Positions 45,099 through 56,612 of a stretch of DNA of 64,000 bases are shown here, in pieces. Positions within the stretch are counted from its first letter, which is position 1. Each line of letters begins with the position of its first letter. The stretch is from positions 1-64,000 of the forward strand of contig BLJB01000232.1 of NCBI GenBank assembly GCA_013423325.1, read 5' to 3'. The stretch is from Usnea hakonensis. Lineage: Eukaryota > Ascomycota > Lecanoromycetes > Lecanorales > Parmeliaceae. The notes under the pieces were generated by a model. It ran no database searches and had not been told where the DNA came from. It saw nothing but the letters and a program-made list of their open reading frames with translations. The translations under genes and the position numbers were made by a program.

Positions 45099-47033
45099 TC
45101 AAACAGCCGTCGCACTAGAACGCTTCCAATTCATGTAACGCTGCCATGTCTCGGACCAGACCATATACTTGATCGATTTGAAAGCTGCGTCGAAAACATG
45201 TTCGCCAAATTCTGCCGGGATTTGGAAGCCTGCAAGGGAATCCTGAAGATTCTCGTCAAGTGAGATGATGTGCTCTCTGCTGTCATTATCGATCGATCGT
45301 CGAGCCGGTGGTGTCGATAGTGCCATGTTACGCATCGGGTACGTCTCTCCTGGAGACTGAAGCATTGGAAACTCCGTGAGAGGCTCGGACGACGGTTCGT
45401 CCCATGGCGTGACGGAAGAGATCGGCGTTAAAGGCAAATCGCTATTACGCCTTGAAGCGACGAGCTTCGTGGGCACCCCAAAGATGGACTCTAGCTTGGC
45501 GTAGACAGGGCTCTCAATGTTAATTGGATAAGATGCGGTGTCTGAATGCACGAGGGTGACATAAATACTTAGAGCCGCTCGAAACATGGCCATACGTGCA
45601 CGAGAAGAGTCACGGATCTTAGAGGTATCCACGGTCCACTTTTCCTGGAAGTCCAAGGTTTTCGTGAGAAATATAATATTTTCGCCGTTGAGCTCCATAC
45701 ATGAGGCGTACACTTGGAGACCATCGCAGTTGGTGGTAAGGCATTCGTCGAGCGACTCCATAGAGAACATTTTGCCGCGCTTGGAGACTGTGGAACGGGT
45801 TGCCAATGAATCGGTGGCAGACTGGTCCGAGTACAGCTTCTTGGCATCAAACTCTGCCAAAATTGCTTGGGTTTCACGCGCAGCCTTCTTGTGATTCAAG
45901 ATTTGCACGATGGGGAAGATCAGCGTGACCAGCTCCATCGTCATCAGACCAGGTATGAACCTATCGAGATACATCAGTACGGCGACGGACAATAAGTTCG
46001 TTGCAGCTACTTACCACATGGGCGCTGCCCAATACTTGTTGACCGTTGCAAAGCCATCAGTATAGACCGCAGCAAGCCAGAGCGGCGTGCCTGGGAGCCT
46101 ATCAAAAACGCTTAGAAGAGTTCTTGAAATCAAAAAGACCATGGTGACTCACCCAGCAATGACGGACAAGCAAGTCTGCAGACGCCAGTGATAGATGTCG
46201 TTGATCGGTTTAATCTTCCATAGCAGGTAAGGACCGAAGAAGAAGTTCCATAAAAATTGCCAAACAATGGATGGTGCCCTAAACGCTGTCAGCTGCACTC
46301 ATTTGAAATGGGGAGGTCTTGTTTTACCACTCCCATCCTTCACGACACATTGCCGGTGATGTACGGTGGGATACTACGCCGTAGTCGTGGAATTGGCGAG
46401 ATACAGCGTAGATTACCAATGACACAAGGAACTATAATCTTGGGTGTTAGCTTCTGCTTTGCCCGAACCTCAACCACTGACCGGTGTCAGCCCGTCCGCC
46501 TGCGGTGAACTTACCTGGACCATCATACCAACGAAGACGAAACCCTCATATTTACTCTGCGCATTAACACTCCTCCACCAAAGCTTGAGTCGCCAGGTCC
46601 AGTACTTCCAGCCTCCCAGTCCACCTCCGTGGTTGGAGTACAGCGGCCTATAGATTTCATCGGTTCCTTTGAGAAGATCTTGCTCACGGCTGACAATCAG
46701 GAGTTGCTGATTTTGAGCCTGAAACAAGCCGATACCGATGGGAAGATAAATTGACATGATCCAGAATTCGGCCCCGCATGGAAAGTAACCGTTCAGAGGA
46801 TAAACAAGGAAGTCGAGGAACAGGTACACATGGAGGACGAGGAGCGACAGCAGTGCCAAGGGGATCTTGCGCATCCTAATGGCAGGATTATTGCGCTGAA
46901 GCCAGAGGAAAGCACAGGCGGCGTAGAAGAAAATGGAATAAAGTACAATGAAGACGATGAGGGAAATGCCATAGCCGTCCAGGTTCTCGGCGTAGGACCA
47001 GTCGTGGCCACCTGGATTGAGATAGCGAACCAT
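45099..47033 (-). CDS. Seven-transmembrane RGS-domain protein (GprK/Rgs7-like)
   Basis: Five exons (47033-46515, 46431-46328, 46278-46153, 46098-46015, 45960-45099) give 564 aa with consistent phases. Seven hydrophobic segments precede the regulator domain: ISLIVFIVLYSIFFYAACAF, IPLALLSLLVLHVYLFLDFL, FWIMSIYLPIGIGLFQA, GFVFVGMMVQFLVSLVIYA, IVWQFLWNFFFGPYLLW, LQTCLSVIAGLPGTPLWLAA and PGLMTMELVTLIFPIVQI. The RGS domain starts KMFSMESLDECLTTNCDG, carries a Ser/Pro-rich insert, and ends FDAAFKSIKYMVWSETWQRY. Family knowledge: RGS domains speed GTP hydrolysis by G-alpha. Fungal proteins of this 7TM-plus-RGS layout (A. nidulans GprK, Magnaporthe Rgs7) act in sensing and development. The ligand is unknown. 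Confidence 0.9.
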
Positions 47034-49524
47034 GTTGGGTGGGAATAAATTAACAGGGTATGACTGGTTGGTTGATGCCGAAGATCTATGAATCTTTTGT
47101 GAGGGTTGGGCCGGCAGTGATCGAGGAATTGTACTCACAGATCAGTGCAAGTGATTCGGCGTTTGAGGTGGGATCACAGGAGGGGAAGCATTGTCTTGAT
47201 CAAGTGACTCAAGAGATGCACTGTTGACGAGGTCAGGAACTTGGGGGGTTCAGGATGAAGGTGAGGGAAAGTGACGTGAAAATGAAGATTGGGATGTCGC
47301 TGAATGTGTTATGAAGCTATCCGATAAAAGTGTTATAAAGTTACTCGCTGAAAGTGTTGTAAGCTTGAGGAAGCTAGCGGCAGCGTTTCGTGTTGAACTT
47401 GCGAGGCTTTCAACTTAGAATCAAATAATGAAGTGATGGGTCTGAGACGGGCTACGCGCCTATTGAAGCGTCTTATTACTTTATAATACGATGATGCTAT
47501 GATACGCGGTTGGCTGCGCTACTCAGGTTTCATGGCATGTTTCTTGCGCAGTCACAGTCTCGTAGAAGAGGAGGGGGGCATGGGGGACGCTTTGGTCTTG
47601 CATGACAGAGCTTTTCCACCTGTATCCGAGTACCGTGCTCAAGATGCATGTTTGAGAGTGAAAGTGGCATGCTTTACTTTATGCACGTCGCCTTGTTCTG
47701 GATAAGCTAATGTTATCAGCCTTTTTGGGCAAGTCATGCCGAGAACCCTGGTCAAATGTTACCTATGTATGGAAGTGTAATATAAAGTAAGGTAAGTCGA
47801 TGATGATGATTCGATGATAGATTTGAGACATCAGTTCACTTGCACTTTGGCGGTGCCGGCAAGAAGCCGAGGGGGCCGGGAATGCCACGAGATGAGATCC
47901 TAGATCGAAGTAAAAGTACCTTACCTTAGTATTCGTAACGTACCTTAAGGGGTACTGAGACGCTAAATATCGCCTTGAAAAGCTTTATCGTATACCACCT
48001 AAATACCTAAGTAGAATAAATGATATGGGGGCGAAGATTCTGTACTGAGTGGCCCGCCCCTTGCTTAAGGTACTTACTTTATCCCCTAGCCCCTCATCCC
48101 CACAAAGTCAGACGGCGAAAATAATCTTGGACCCCCAAACAATTTTGCCTTTGAATTTCGTGTACGTAGTGCCGAATACCGGCTGAGCTTTGACCAGTGT
48201 GCGTCCCTTCAGGTCCGCAAGCTTTGCAGGGATCCCTGGATATAAAGTCAGACAAGGATACGGCAAAGGCAAAGGCAAACTTCCTCCACCTAAACCAAAA
48301 CAATTGATAGCCAACACGCTGCAAGTTCGAGGAGAAGAAAGCCAACGAATGTCAATTTTATTTCCATTCGAGGCGTTCATTCAGGGGTATCGCAGTGGCA
48401 ACTTGCAATCCCACCACCACCAGCCCGCAGATGGGGGACGAACCCTATTCCGGCTTCGCCTGCCGCCTTCTTCCACAAGCCCTCGTTCGTACTGAGGCTC
48501 TCGACATGGATCCGCTTCCTACTACTGACAATGATCTACCTCTGGGCTTATTCCGTGTTGCTAATTGGATAGTGGCGTCAAGGGCTAGACACTTCCTGGT
48601 CCTCAATCTTGATTATCAATCTTACGGGAATAGCTACCCAAGCCGGGGCCTGGAGTGACGTCCGCTGTTTTTCTGACTCTTGGAAATATGATTTGCAACA
48701 CTTTGACACATCATTTGTCCTTATCACATGTTTGCAATGCCGAACAGGAACCACAGCCACGGGATTAAATAACCTATGGCAACAATTAGTCGACGACCTT
48801 GTGTAGGGCAGTGTAGCCTATACGAGCAGGTACTATCGAAAACCCTGAGAGGATGCAGATGGCCTGTCTACGGTTCCCCCGGGAATTAGATTTACAAAAT
48901 CAAAAGACTCTTGTCCTACCCCCTTTCTCCGTCAGTAATAATGATATCTGCGTGTGATTATTATTACGCTGTCAAGATTTAGGGCTGCTCGAGGCGGTGA
49001 ACAAGGGCCCAAAGACGGCCGAGATCTCCAAGAGACCGTGTGGTGCTGTGAAAGGGAGGAGAGTTGACAAGCCTCAAGAGTATATACAGCCTGGAGGAAG
49101 CCCTTACTGAACGGACTCCGGCCGTCTGGTCTTAGTGTGTAGAAGCAGCATCAATTGAACATTGACTCAAAGACGAAATATTGACGACGAGACACTGTAG
49201 AATGTTTCTGCCAGATCTCGGAGGACGGTCAGACTTGTCTGATTGTGTCTCATATCCTAGAGTAGCCGTAGATGCCTGGTCTTAGCACAATATATGATGA
49301 AAGTGATTGCGCCTAATCAGTCTTGATTATCCGCAGCTCATCATCCCTCAGGCACCATCTGATCATAGAGTATTTCCAGGGTGATGCTGGCTCGTTGGCG
49401 AATTCCGATTATCAGATAGTAGTAGACGTTTACTTCACGCATTAGGCCCAATCTGCCCTAGTCTCTAATTCAAAGCAGACGCACTGCAGCAAACAGCTTA
49501 TTATACTCTCACGTCCAAGCCAAC
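47034..49524. other. Divergent intergenic region, 2.5 kb
   Basis: This lies between the RGS gene (minus) and Chs5 (plus). Near 47915-48075 there are several copies of a TACCTTA/GGTAC motif. A minus-strand frame at 48380-48108 (ending VFGTTYTKFKGKIVWGSKII) reads like protein, but it has no family support and is not called. No RNA gene is recognised. Confidence 0.4.
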
Positions 49525-50825
49525 ATGTTGATATCTCTCACCGTCGGTAAAGTCGATGCTGGTGTCGCCGTTCTTCTCACTGAGGACAAGCGCCTTGTGA
49601 GTTTTCAACCGGACGCTATGTTCCAATTCCATGCCTAGAAAGCTATCACTGACTGACTACCTCCATCAATTCCCAGATAGAATTCCCCTCCATACTTCTT
49701 CCACCGTCCATAACCTCAGGCTCCATAGTTGATATCACCGTCTCCCGGAATCAGTCCTCTGAAGCCGCCTCGCAGAAGTCCTTCGCGTCTCTCCAATCCT
49801 CAATTCTCAGCACTTATGGCCTTTCGTCGCCAAAAGTACCAGTCATTCGCTGCAGAAACGCTACCCAGACATCCGTTGTACTCGAATGGGATAAGATCGA
49901 TCTCGCAACTGCCGACCTACGGAGCTTGAGCCTCTACCGCAACGGCGCGAAAGTGGGCGTCATCCCCCAAGACAAGGGCATCCAAGCCACCAAGGTGTCT
50001 GGACTGGCCGTTGACACCGAGTATACCTTCCAGCTCATCCTCCGGACATCCGCCGGGCAATATAGCAGCGAGAAATTGGCCGTCAAGACGCACAAGATGA
50101 CCGATCTGAGCGGCATTACCGTCACTCCTGGCGTCCTCCCGGCACCTCTACGCGAAAGTCTCAGTGGCGCCCTCGAGCGCATTGGTGCCAAAGTTGCAGA
50201 GAACGTTAGAATTGATACTACGCATTTTGTGTGCACCGAAGGCAGAGGTCGTGACTGGGAAAAGGCTGGTGAAATGAACATCCCCATCGTGCGGCCAGAG
50301 TGGGTGGAAGGATGCGAGCGAGAGGGCAGGATAGTCGGCGTACGAGGCTACTATTTGAACGCGGATCCGCGGTTGAGGCAAGTGGGCCAGGGCGTAGGTA
50401 TGCAGCAGCAACAACAGCAACAACAGTCACCAAGACCGCAGCAGCGGGAGAGGATGGAGGGTCAGAGAACGGTTCCTGTGCAGCAACAGCAGCAACAGCA
50501 GCAACAGCAGCAAGCACGGCCGGCTTCGCCTTCGCAGCCTTCCAGTAAAACTTTGCCTCCCCCTTCGTCATCGCCGCTATTATCTTCGAACGGCTCGGAC
50601 AAGGGACCTCCACCGCCACTGCCGGAAAAGGATACACCCTCAAAGCAAGAGCGTCCGTCTGACGAGGAAGCGGAGCATTCATCAGAGGCGCAAGATGAGA
50701 GCGCTGTGACCTCGGAGAAGCAAGAGGAAGGCAACAATCTCGGTGCACCCAGATCCGAGGTTGAGAACGCGGAGGAGCCGAGGACGCCGGCAGACTCTGC
50801 TAGTTTTAGTGAGGTCCAGCTCTAA
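49525..50825 (+). CDS. CHS5: Chs5, exomer subunit for chitin synthase export
   Basis: Two exons (49525-49596 and 49677-50825, 80-bp intron) give 406 aa. Domain order matches Chs5: an N-terminal beta strand/dimerisation part (MLISLTVGKVDAGVAVLLTE), an FN3 domain (TSVVLEWDKIDLATADLRSL through VKTHKM), then a BRCT domain (GALERIGAKVAENVRIDTTH, IPIVRPEWVEGCEREGRIVG). The C-terminus is disordered with two poly-Gln tracts (CAG/CAA runs near 50403 and 50482) and an acidic tail. Family knowledge: exomer carries Chs3 and other cargo from the trans-Golgi to the plasma membrane. The poly-Gln tracts are likely to vary in length between strains. Confidence 0.94.
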
Positions 50826-51725
50826 GTAGCAACAGCGGAGCTTTTGTCTTTGCTGTGTTTGTTTCAGACTGTATGTATGGTACAACAGGCAAGGTAGATG
50901 GTGTGGACTAAGGGGTGGATGAAGTGGTCTTCTACCGTTCTTTGCTTACATATACCTTTTAGCGCAGCAAGTCGAGTAGAACATAGAACGTCAAGATATC
51001 CACTTGCATTCTGTTGCTGGTAGGGGCCTCGTCTCTGGGGGAATGCCTTGTTTATTGTTCACGCATGATATTACAACAGCCCTTCGGGACTCCATTTCCA
51101 CTGTCTGCCTTCGAACCAGACGTCTCTGTTTGGCGAAGCAGGCAGGATTTTCAGCCGCCATTCATCTATCTGCCTACGAGGAAGTGCTGGCGAGGAAGAG
51201 GAACTAGCTATTCCCAGAGAGCTTTCAGATGATTCTCATTATGACTCTATCCTATACTTGTTTCCTAAAATGTACAACGATGTTGGAAGATACAAGCAGC
51301 ACATTCGAAGTGTTGGGAATCCCGAAGTGAAAAGCTGGGGATGCCAGATCTCCTGGTTCTACAAAGGCTTGAACTGGACGTGCGATTCCTAGAGTCGATG
51401 ACCCCAGGTTGCTCAATTTCCCGATTCGAGATCAAAGATCATATTGCCGCTTTTGCCTGCCCAAGTGAGCGCTTGTCCATCTTTTCTCCATCGACCTGGA
51501 GTCGCAAACGATGTGTGCGTTCACTTATAGTCTTAGCCATCCATTCCGGGCTGCATGAGGCACAAGGAAGAACTAGACGTTCCAAAGCATGTTTGCTCTA
51601 GACCCTCATGGTATGTGCTGCATGTTGATTTGGTGGTGGCACAAAACTAAGGCCCAATCCCAGGGTCGTCATATCAGAGGTTCGAAAGATTTGGATTTAG
51701 ACCCCAAGTTTCTCCTATTTGGAAA
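50826..51725. other. Intergenic, 3' sides of convergent genes
   Basis: 900 bases between Chs5 and the methyltransferase, which converge. No convincing ORF, repeat or RNA gene. Confidence 0.4.
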
Positions 51726-54700
51726 TCACAACAGGCCATCCGCCTTCAACAAAGCGTTAATGATGGTCTCCAACAGGATTGTTGCCATCGTAGGCGGCAC
51801 CGCATTCCCAATCTGTTTCTTAACACCCGATGCCCCGAACTTGTGACCTAACGGAAAACTCTGCAAGCAAGCGAACTCTCGGTGCGTGTAGTCGCGCTTC
51901 CCACTCGGATGGATAATGCCACCACCACTAGTAGTGATGCAAGTGGCGATTTTGTCTCCACACTGAGATGGATTACCGCGCTCTATGGTGGATTGGATGT
52001 CATGGTTGGCCCATCCGAAGGGTATGTTGGTAATGGCTTGATTGATCATCGTCCATGGTTTCAACCCCGTCTTTTCCGGGTTGGATGAGTGGGTTGGGGA
52101 TGGGAATGGGGGCAAAGCTTCGCCGGGACTGCGGAACGGGACTATCAGCATACAGCAACGAGGACCGGCCAGCAAGTCACCTCACAGCCTGCTTTCGGAG
52201 ATGAAAGAAGAAACATCGGGGCTAATACTAACCACGAAGCGATGATAAAAAGCCTTAGTCGGCGTTGCGGGAGACCAAAGTCAGCACAATTCATAACCTT
52301 CCATCGAATGCTAAAGCCTCTCGAAGTGAACATGTTGATTACAGCGTTGAAAAAGAGTGGATGACGGCGAATAAGGCCAGCAGTCTGCTCGAGAGTGACT
52401 ATCCTAGGCTTAGCCTTTTCCAGCAAGTCGAAGATGGCAAAAAGAGACGCGGTATTCATCTCGTCGTCTTTGCCTTGGATCGTATGTGCATCGGAAAAGA
52501 ATTGACAGGGTGGCGACAGATGACAAATATCACACTTGTGATCTCCCTTTGATTTCGAGAATTGGTCGGCCCAAACATTATAGACTAGAGTGCCAAAAAA
52601 ATTCAAAGTATAGGCTTGACAAGCTGGCATGTTGAAGTCAAATGCCCATTTGACGCGCAAACCTGCACTCACTGCTCCTCTAGACATGCCTCCAACTCCG
52701 GAGAAACAGTCACCAAATGTGTATCTCTGCCCATTCGCCTTTGGAGCAGATTGTTTAAAGATCGTAGGTTGCATCTGCTTGCTAGACTTCTCAGTACACT
52801 GCGGTGACGGATCTGAAATAGCTTTAGCACTCCGATGAGAGAGCGCCCTGAAAGCCTGTGGTGATCCAGAACTCGTTGTCCGAGGATCTGGGAGTATGGA
52901 ATGAGCATTTTGGTGCATCCGTATGGATGCCAAATGAGACTTCGACTCGAAGGGCGAAGATGGAGGTATGGGACAAGAAGATTTTTCTTTCGAATATGAA
53001 GTCTTGTACGGATTAGTCGCCGAGACTGAACGTGTGTACAACGACGCGCTGGGCTGCGAAGATGTAGAAGGATGGGCACATAAGAGACTCCCACACGTAG
53101 AAGCTTCTAGCCTTGTGAGATCAACAAAACAGTCATCGTTCTTTGTGAAATCGTAGACTTCTGTCTGGTCGAGGGCGGAAGATTGTACTGTGCCGGATAA
53201 CGTCGTTGAGCTTTCATTACGTCCCGCGACTCTTCCCATTCCTGGAGCTTGAATTGCGTCCCTCGATTGCTCACCTGACTCTACTCGAACACCTTGGTCG
53301 ACCTTTTTCATCGGTCTGGCACCAGATGACATGGCGGCCCGTCGTTTCTGAGGCAAGTGTGTTGTGGAATAATAATATCTCGAGAGTATTTTCGCCTCGT
53401 ATCTTTCTTCAAAAGTTCCGAAGCTCGAGGTTGTTTTGACTTGAGCGTCAATCTCGACGACCCTGGGAGCTTTGTTTCTTGACATTTCGCACTGGATGGA
53501 GCTCTTCCTAAAGCCTCGTCTCAAGACGGAGACATCGTGATCTTCATTTGTGTCAAAGTCACCTTGTCTAGCTCGGTCAGAGCTTCGCTGGAGGTCGTCT
53601 TCCGTAAGAAGGAACCCCACGCTTCCGCGCTTCATGGGGTCCCCAATAGGAAATTGTTGACCTGATGGTGCCTCCAATGAAGATCGACTTACAACGCCTT
53701 TATGTGACAACTTTTCTTGGCGCAAAAATTCTTTTTCTCCGGCCAGCCAACCCTTTTGCGCTCCGCCCGCCACCGTATCCCCTCTCCAGATGCTGCGAAG
53801 ACTTTGGTCAGCCACTTTGTTGTCGGAACGATGATCGCATTCATGTTCCTGAAGTCGGTATAACCCTTTCTCGCACCAAGTATACAAGGCGCGTGCTTTT
53901 GCATCAGCATAGACGCAGATATATTTGAACCTGCACACAAGGACGCGGTCATGCTCGACGGTTTCACGCATTTCGTTCGTATCATCCTCACGCCAGCTTA
54001 AGGCTGGGAAGGATTGGTTGGTAAGTCGAATGTGTCTTCGTTTCACGACCTCGCGAACTGATACAGTCTCCATCCCTTGAAGTTTGGCATCCCGCGGATC
54101 GTCTTCATCGACGTGGAGGATCCAGCAGACTTCGTTCCGCTTCTTTTCGAGGACGCCATTCATCTCTCTAGTCCTCCGAAATTTCCAGCCTCGCAGAGTC
54201 ACGGCTGACGACCAAGTGTCTTGGATGATGTGTACAATTCTCAAAAAATCTCCGTCTTGAAGCTCCACACACACCTTCTCAGCCAGTATAATGCTTTTAT
54301 GTGTGAAAGTACTTAGACTGACAAAAGGCGATGTTATTTCGAGGTTCCGTTGGATGACTAGGGAGGTCCTCCACGAGGTTGCCGTCTTAGACTTTGTGAT
54401 TGCCAAAGATGATCGTCTCCTCTCGTGTTCAGCATCGTGCGCCATCCATATGGCCAAATTTTCTTCGTCTAGAGCGTCGTCGTCATCTGTAAGCTCCGTT
54501 ATTGTCGGCTGCTGGAGTAGAGGTAAACATGGGGTTTTTAATGAAGCTCTGCAGTCAGTTATGGTGGCACGACTAGATTGATTACGTCCAAACCGAGAGT
54601 TCTTGGGTAATTTCAAGTCTGGGTTCGATGGCGTGGTAGTTGGTCGAGCGCAGGCGGCTGCAATTGTTGGAAAGCTCCAGGAAGAAGTTGTAAAGTACGC

Positions 54701-55114
54701 GGGGTGAAGATTGTTTGTCATTGAGTATGGCGTTGGGATATTGATACCAGGAGTTTGGAGTAACAGATGTGATGGTCTTTCAGAATTCGAATGTGAGGAA
54801 CCTTGTGAACAACGTGCGTCTGGTGATGCTTGAGAAATAGCGTGACTAGCTTGTGGTGACGATTTATCCGTCGTCACTCTAGGGGTAGATGCAGCACAAT
54901 AGTGTTCGAGGTCTGAGTGAGGATAACGCTGTTGGACTTGATCTGGTATTGCCTTGGAGTTGGTGAATGCTACTGAGCAGCCATATATAGGCGCTAATAA
55001 GAGCAGTTAGCACCTTATTAAGAGTATGGAGTAATCAAACTTGCCCGTTGAGTCATGAGCACTTGGGTTATCCTCTTCATCGAGGATAACCACATCTCTT
55101 CGGTTGACGATCAT
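51726..55114 (-). CDS. Masc1/RID-type cytosine-C5 DNA methyltransferase
   Basis: Three exons (55114-55045, 54993-52233, 52128-51726) give 1077 aa with consistent phases. Intron 1 is GC-AG: donor GCAAGT, acceptor TTATTAG, branch GCTAAC. The N-terminal half is Ser/Thr-rich with a BAH-like block (about SIILAEKVCVELQDGDFLRI to GWKFRRTREMNG). The catalytic half has motif I FGDCFSGVGGMSRGA, motif IV SPPCQFFSDAHT with the catalytic Cys, motif VI with EQT in place of the usual ENV, motif VIII LPQRRLRLFI and motif X KKQIGNAVPPTMA. From memory, EQT is the mark of fungal Masc1 and RID, needed for repeat-linked mutation (RIP) in Neurospora and premeiotic methylation in Ascobolus. The gene looks intact. 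Confidence 0.92.
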
Positions 55115-56612
55115 CTTGTAATTGGACTTGTAACTGAGAGATGTAGTTGAACCTGGCAAGGGCCTTTATGAGGATTATTTTCCAATCAAAAAGTTAGGTT
55201 GCATGTGATATGAAGCAAAAGAAAAGGTGTAGACAGTATCTAGAAGATGGCTGTCATCAGACTGGATTCCTTGGAGCAAAGATGCTTGACGGATAGGGGA
55301 GCCTGGGAGTTGGTGTTTTTCGATTCCGTGTGATTCAAAAAGTCAGACTCATGGGATGAAGTAAGACCTGTTCGAGATCAGCGAAGTGAGATGTAAAAGC
55401 ATCCACTTAGATGAGATGAAACTCCTTTGAGAAGGACACGCACGATTGTTAACGGTTTCACTTTGCGGTATTTTGATACTTGGAGATCAAGATCAAGATT
55501 TTGAGATAATTTAGAATAGTCAAATGTCACGCAAAATTCAGAGAGGCGGGAAATTTTTAAGTAGGATGGAGCAAGCTGAAGGGAGCAACGATGATACTTA
55601 TGAACAAGCACGAAGACATCTCTTGTGCAGGTCAACAAAGCATAGCAATGCAGCTTGATCGATATCTACTGGCTCAGCAAACTGTCGGCACCATTGCCAG
55701 AGTACCACATTCTAGACTCAAACTCCCCTCTCTTTGACTCTGTATAATCACTAATCGAAACAAAAGCTGACCAATAACGAAAGAATCTTTCACGTTTAAA
55801 TGGCAAGTTTGTCCAGCCAATTTTCTTTATTACATACGTGGAATTTGATGCAAAAATTGTTTCTAAGACGCTTAGTCTAATGAAGACTCACTGCTGACTG
55901 ACGAATGCATAACAAAAATGCTACGAGAACGATGTAGTATTACAGAGCGAGACAGTGTAAAGTTGTGAAGCAGACTAAAACACGGGTAGACTGGTTTTTA
56001 TAAGATGGAAGTTATTGACAAGCAATACGTTCGCCGCAAAATCTCACAGGACGAGCCAGATTCGAAAAAAGCAAAGGGAACGCCATCCTTTGGAGAGGGC
56101 TATTTGAATTGGAGGATGAGACGGATTTCTCCCAACCGGCCCCTTTCCTAGGTTTGCCACTTATTGGCTATCCTTAGATCAGCAGAAAGACTGAACGCGA
56201 TCTTAGGAGTGAGTTGAGCTTGAAGATGGACCAACTATTGACTTTGTTGCGTTGTGCTTGTCCGTTATTTGCTTCTTTTCTTCTGTAGCGGGAGATGGAT
56301 ACAGCGCCACAACACCCCTGTACTTTTCAACATTGGAAAACCTACTCTCTCGTCGGCAATGAATTTTGACGATTTGCTCTGGAGAACCCCGACAGGGTAG
56401 TCAATGTATAATCATGCCCTCGTACGGAGTACTTGAGAAATCATGTGGGGATACGAGTAGAAGTCTCGTCGCCTTCTGTTGCCAAGCATTCTGCAGATTA
56501 TCTATGTGCTAAAAAAATTCACAAGTTTGGTACGAGAAGACCCCTCGGCCTTACGCAAAAACTTTTTTAGAGCATCCGTATCAACAAATTTGCTTCATGC
56601 CTAAACGAGGCG
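55115..56612. other. Divergent intergenic region, 1.5 kb
   Basis: Upstream of both the methyltransferase (minus) and Mrs2 (plus). AT-rich around 55480-55960. No gene, repeat or RNA is supported. Confidence 0.4.

Noticed and set aside
48108..48380. Minus-strand 90-codon ORF ending in KGKIVWGSKIIFAV
   Set aside because: Reads partly like protein, but has no recognised family, no clear leader, and a competing frame of equal length.
50218..50748. Minus-strand ORFs opposite Chs5, including a poly-Cys/Ala run
   Set aside because: Produced by the CAG/CAA repeats of the Chs5 poly-Gln tracts read backward.
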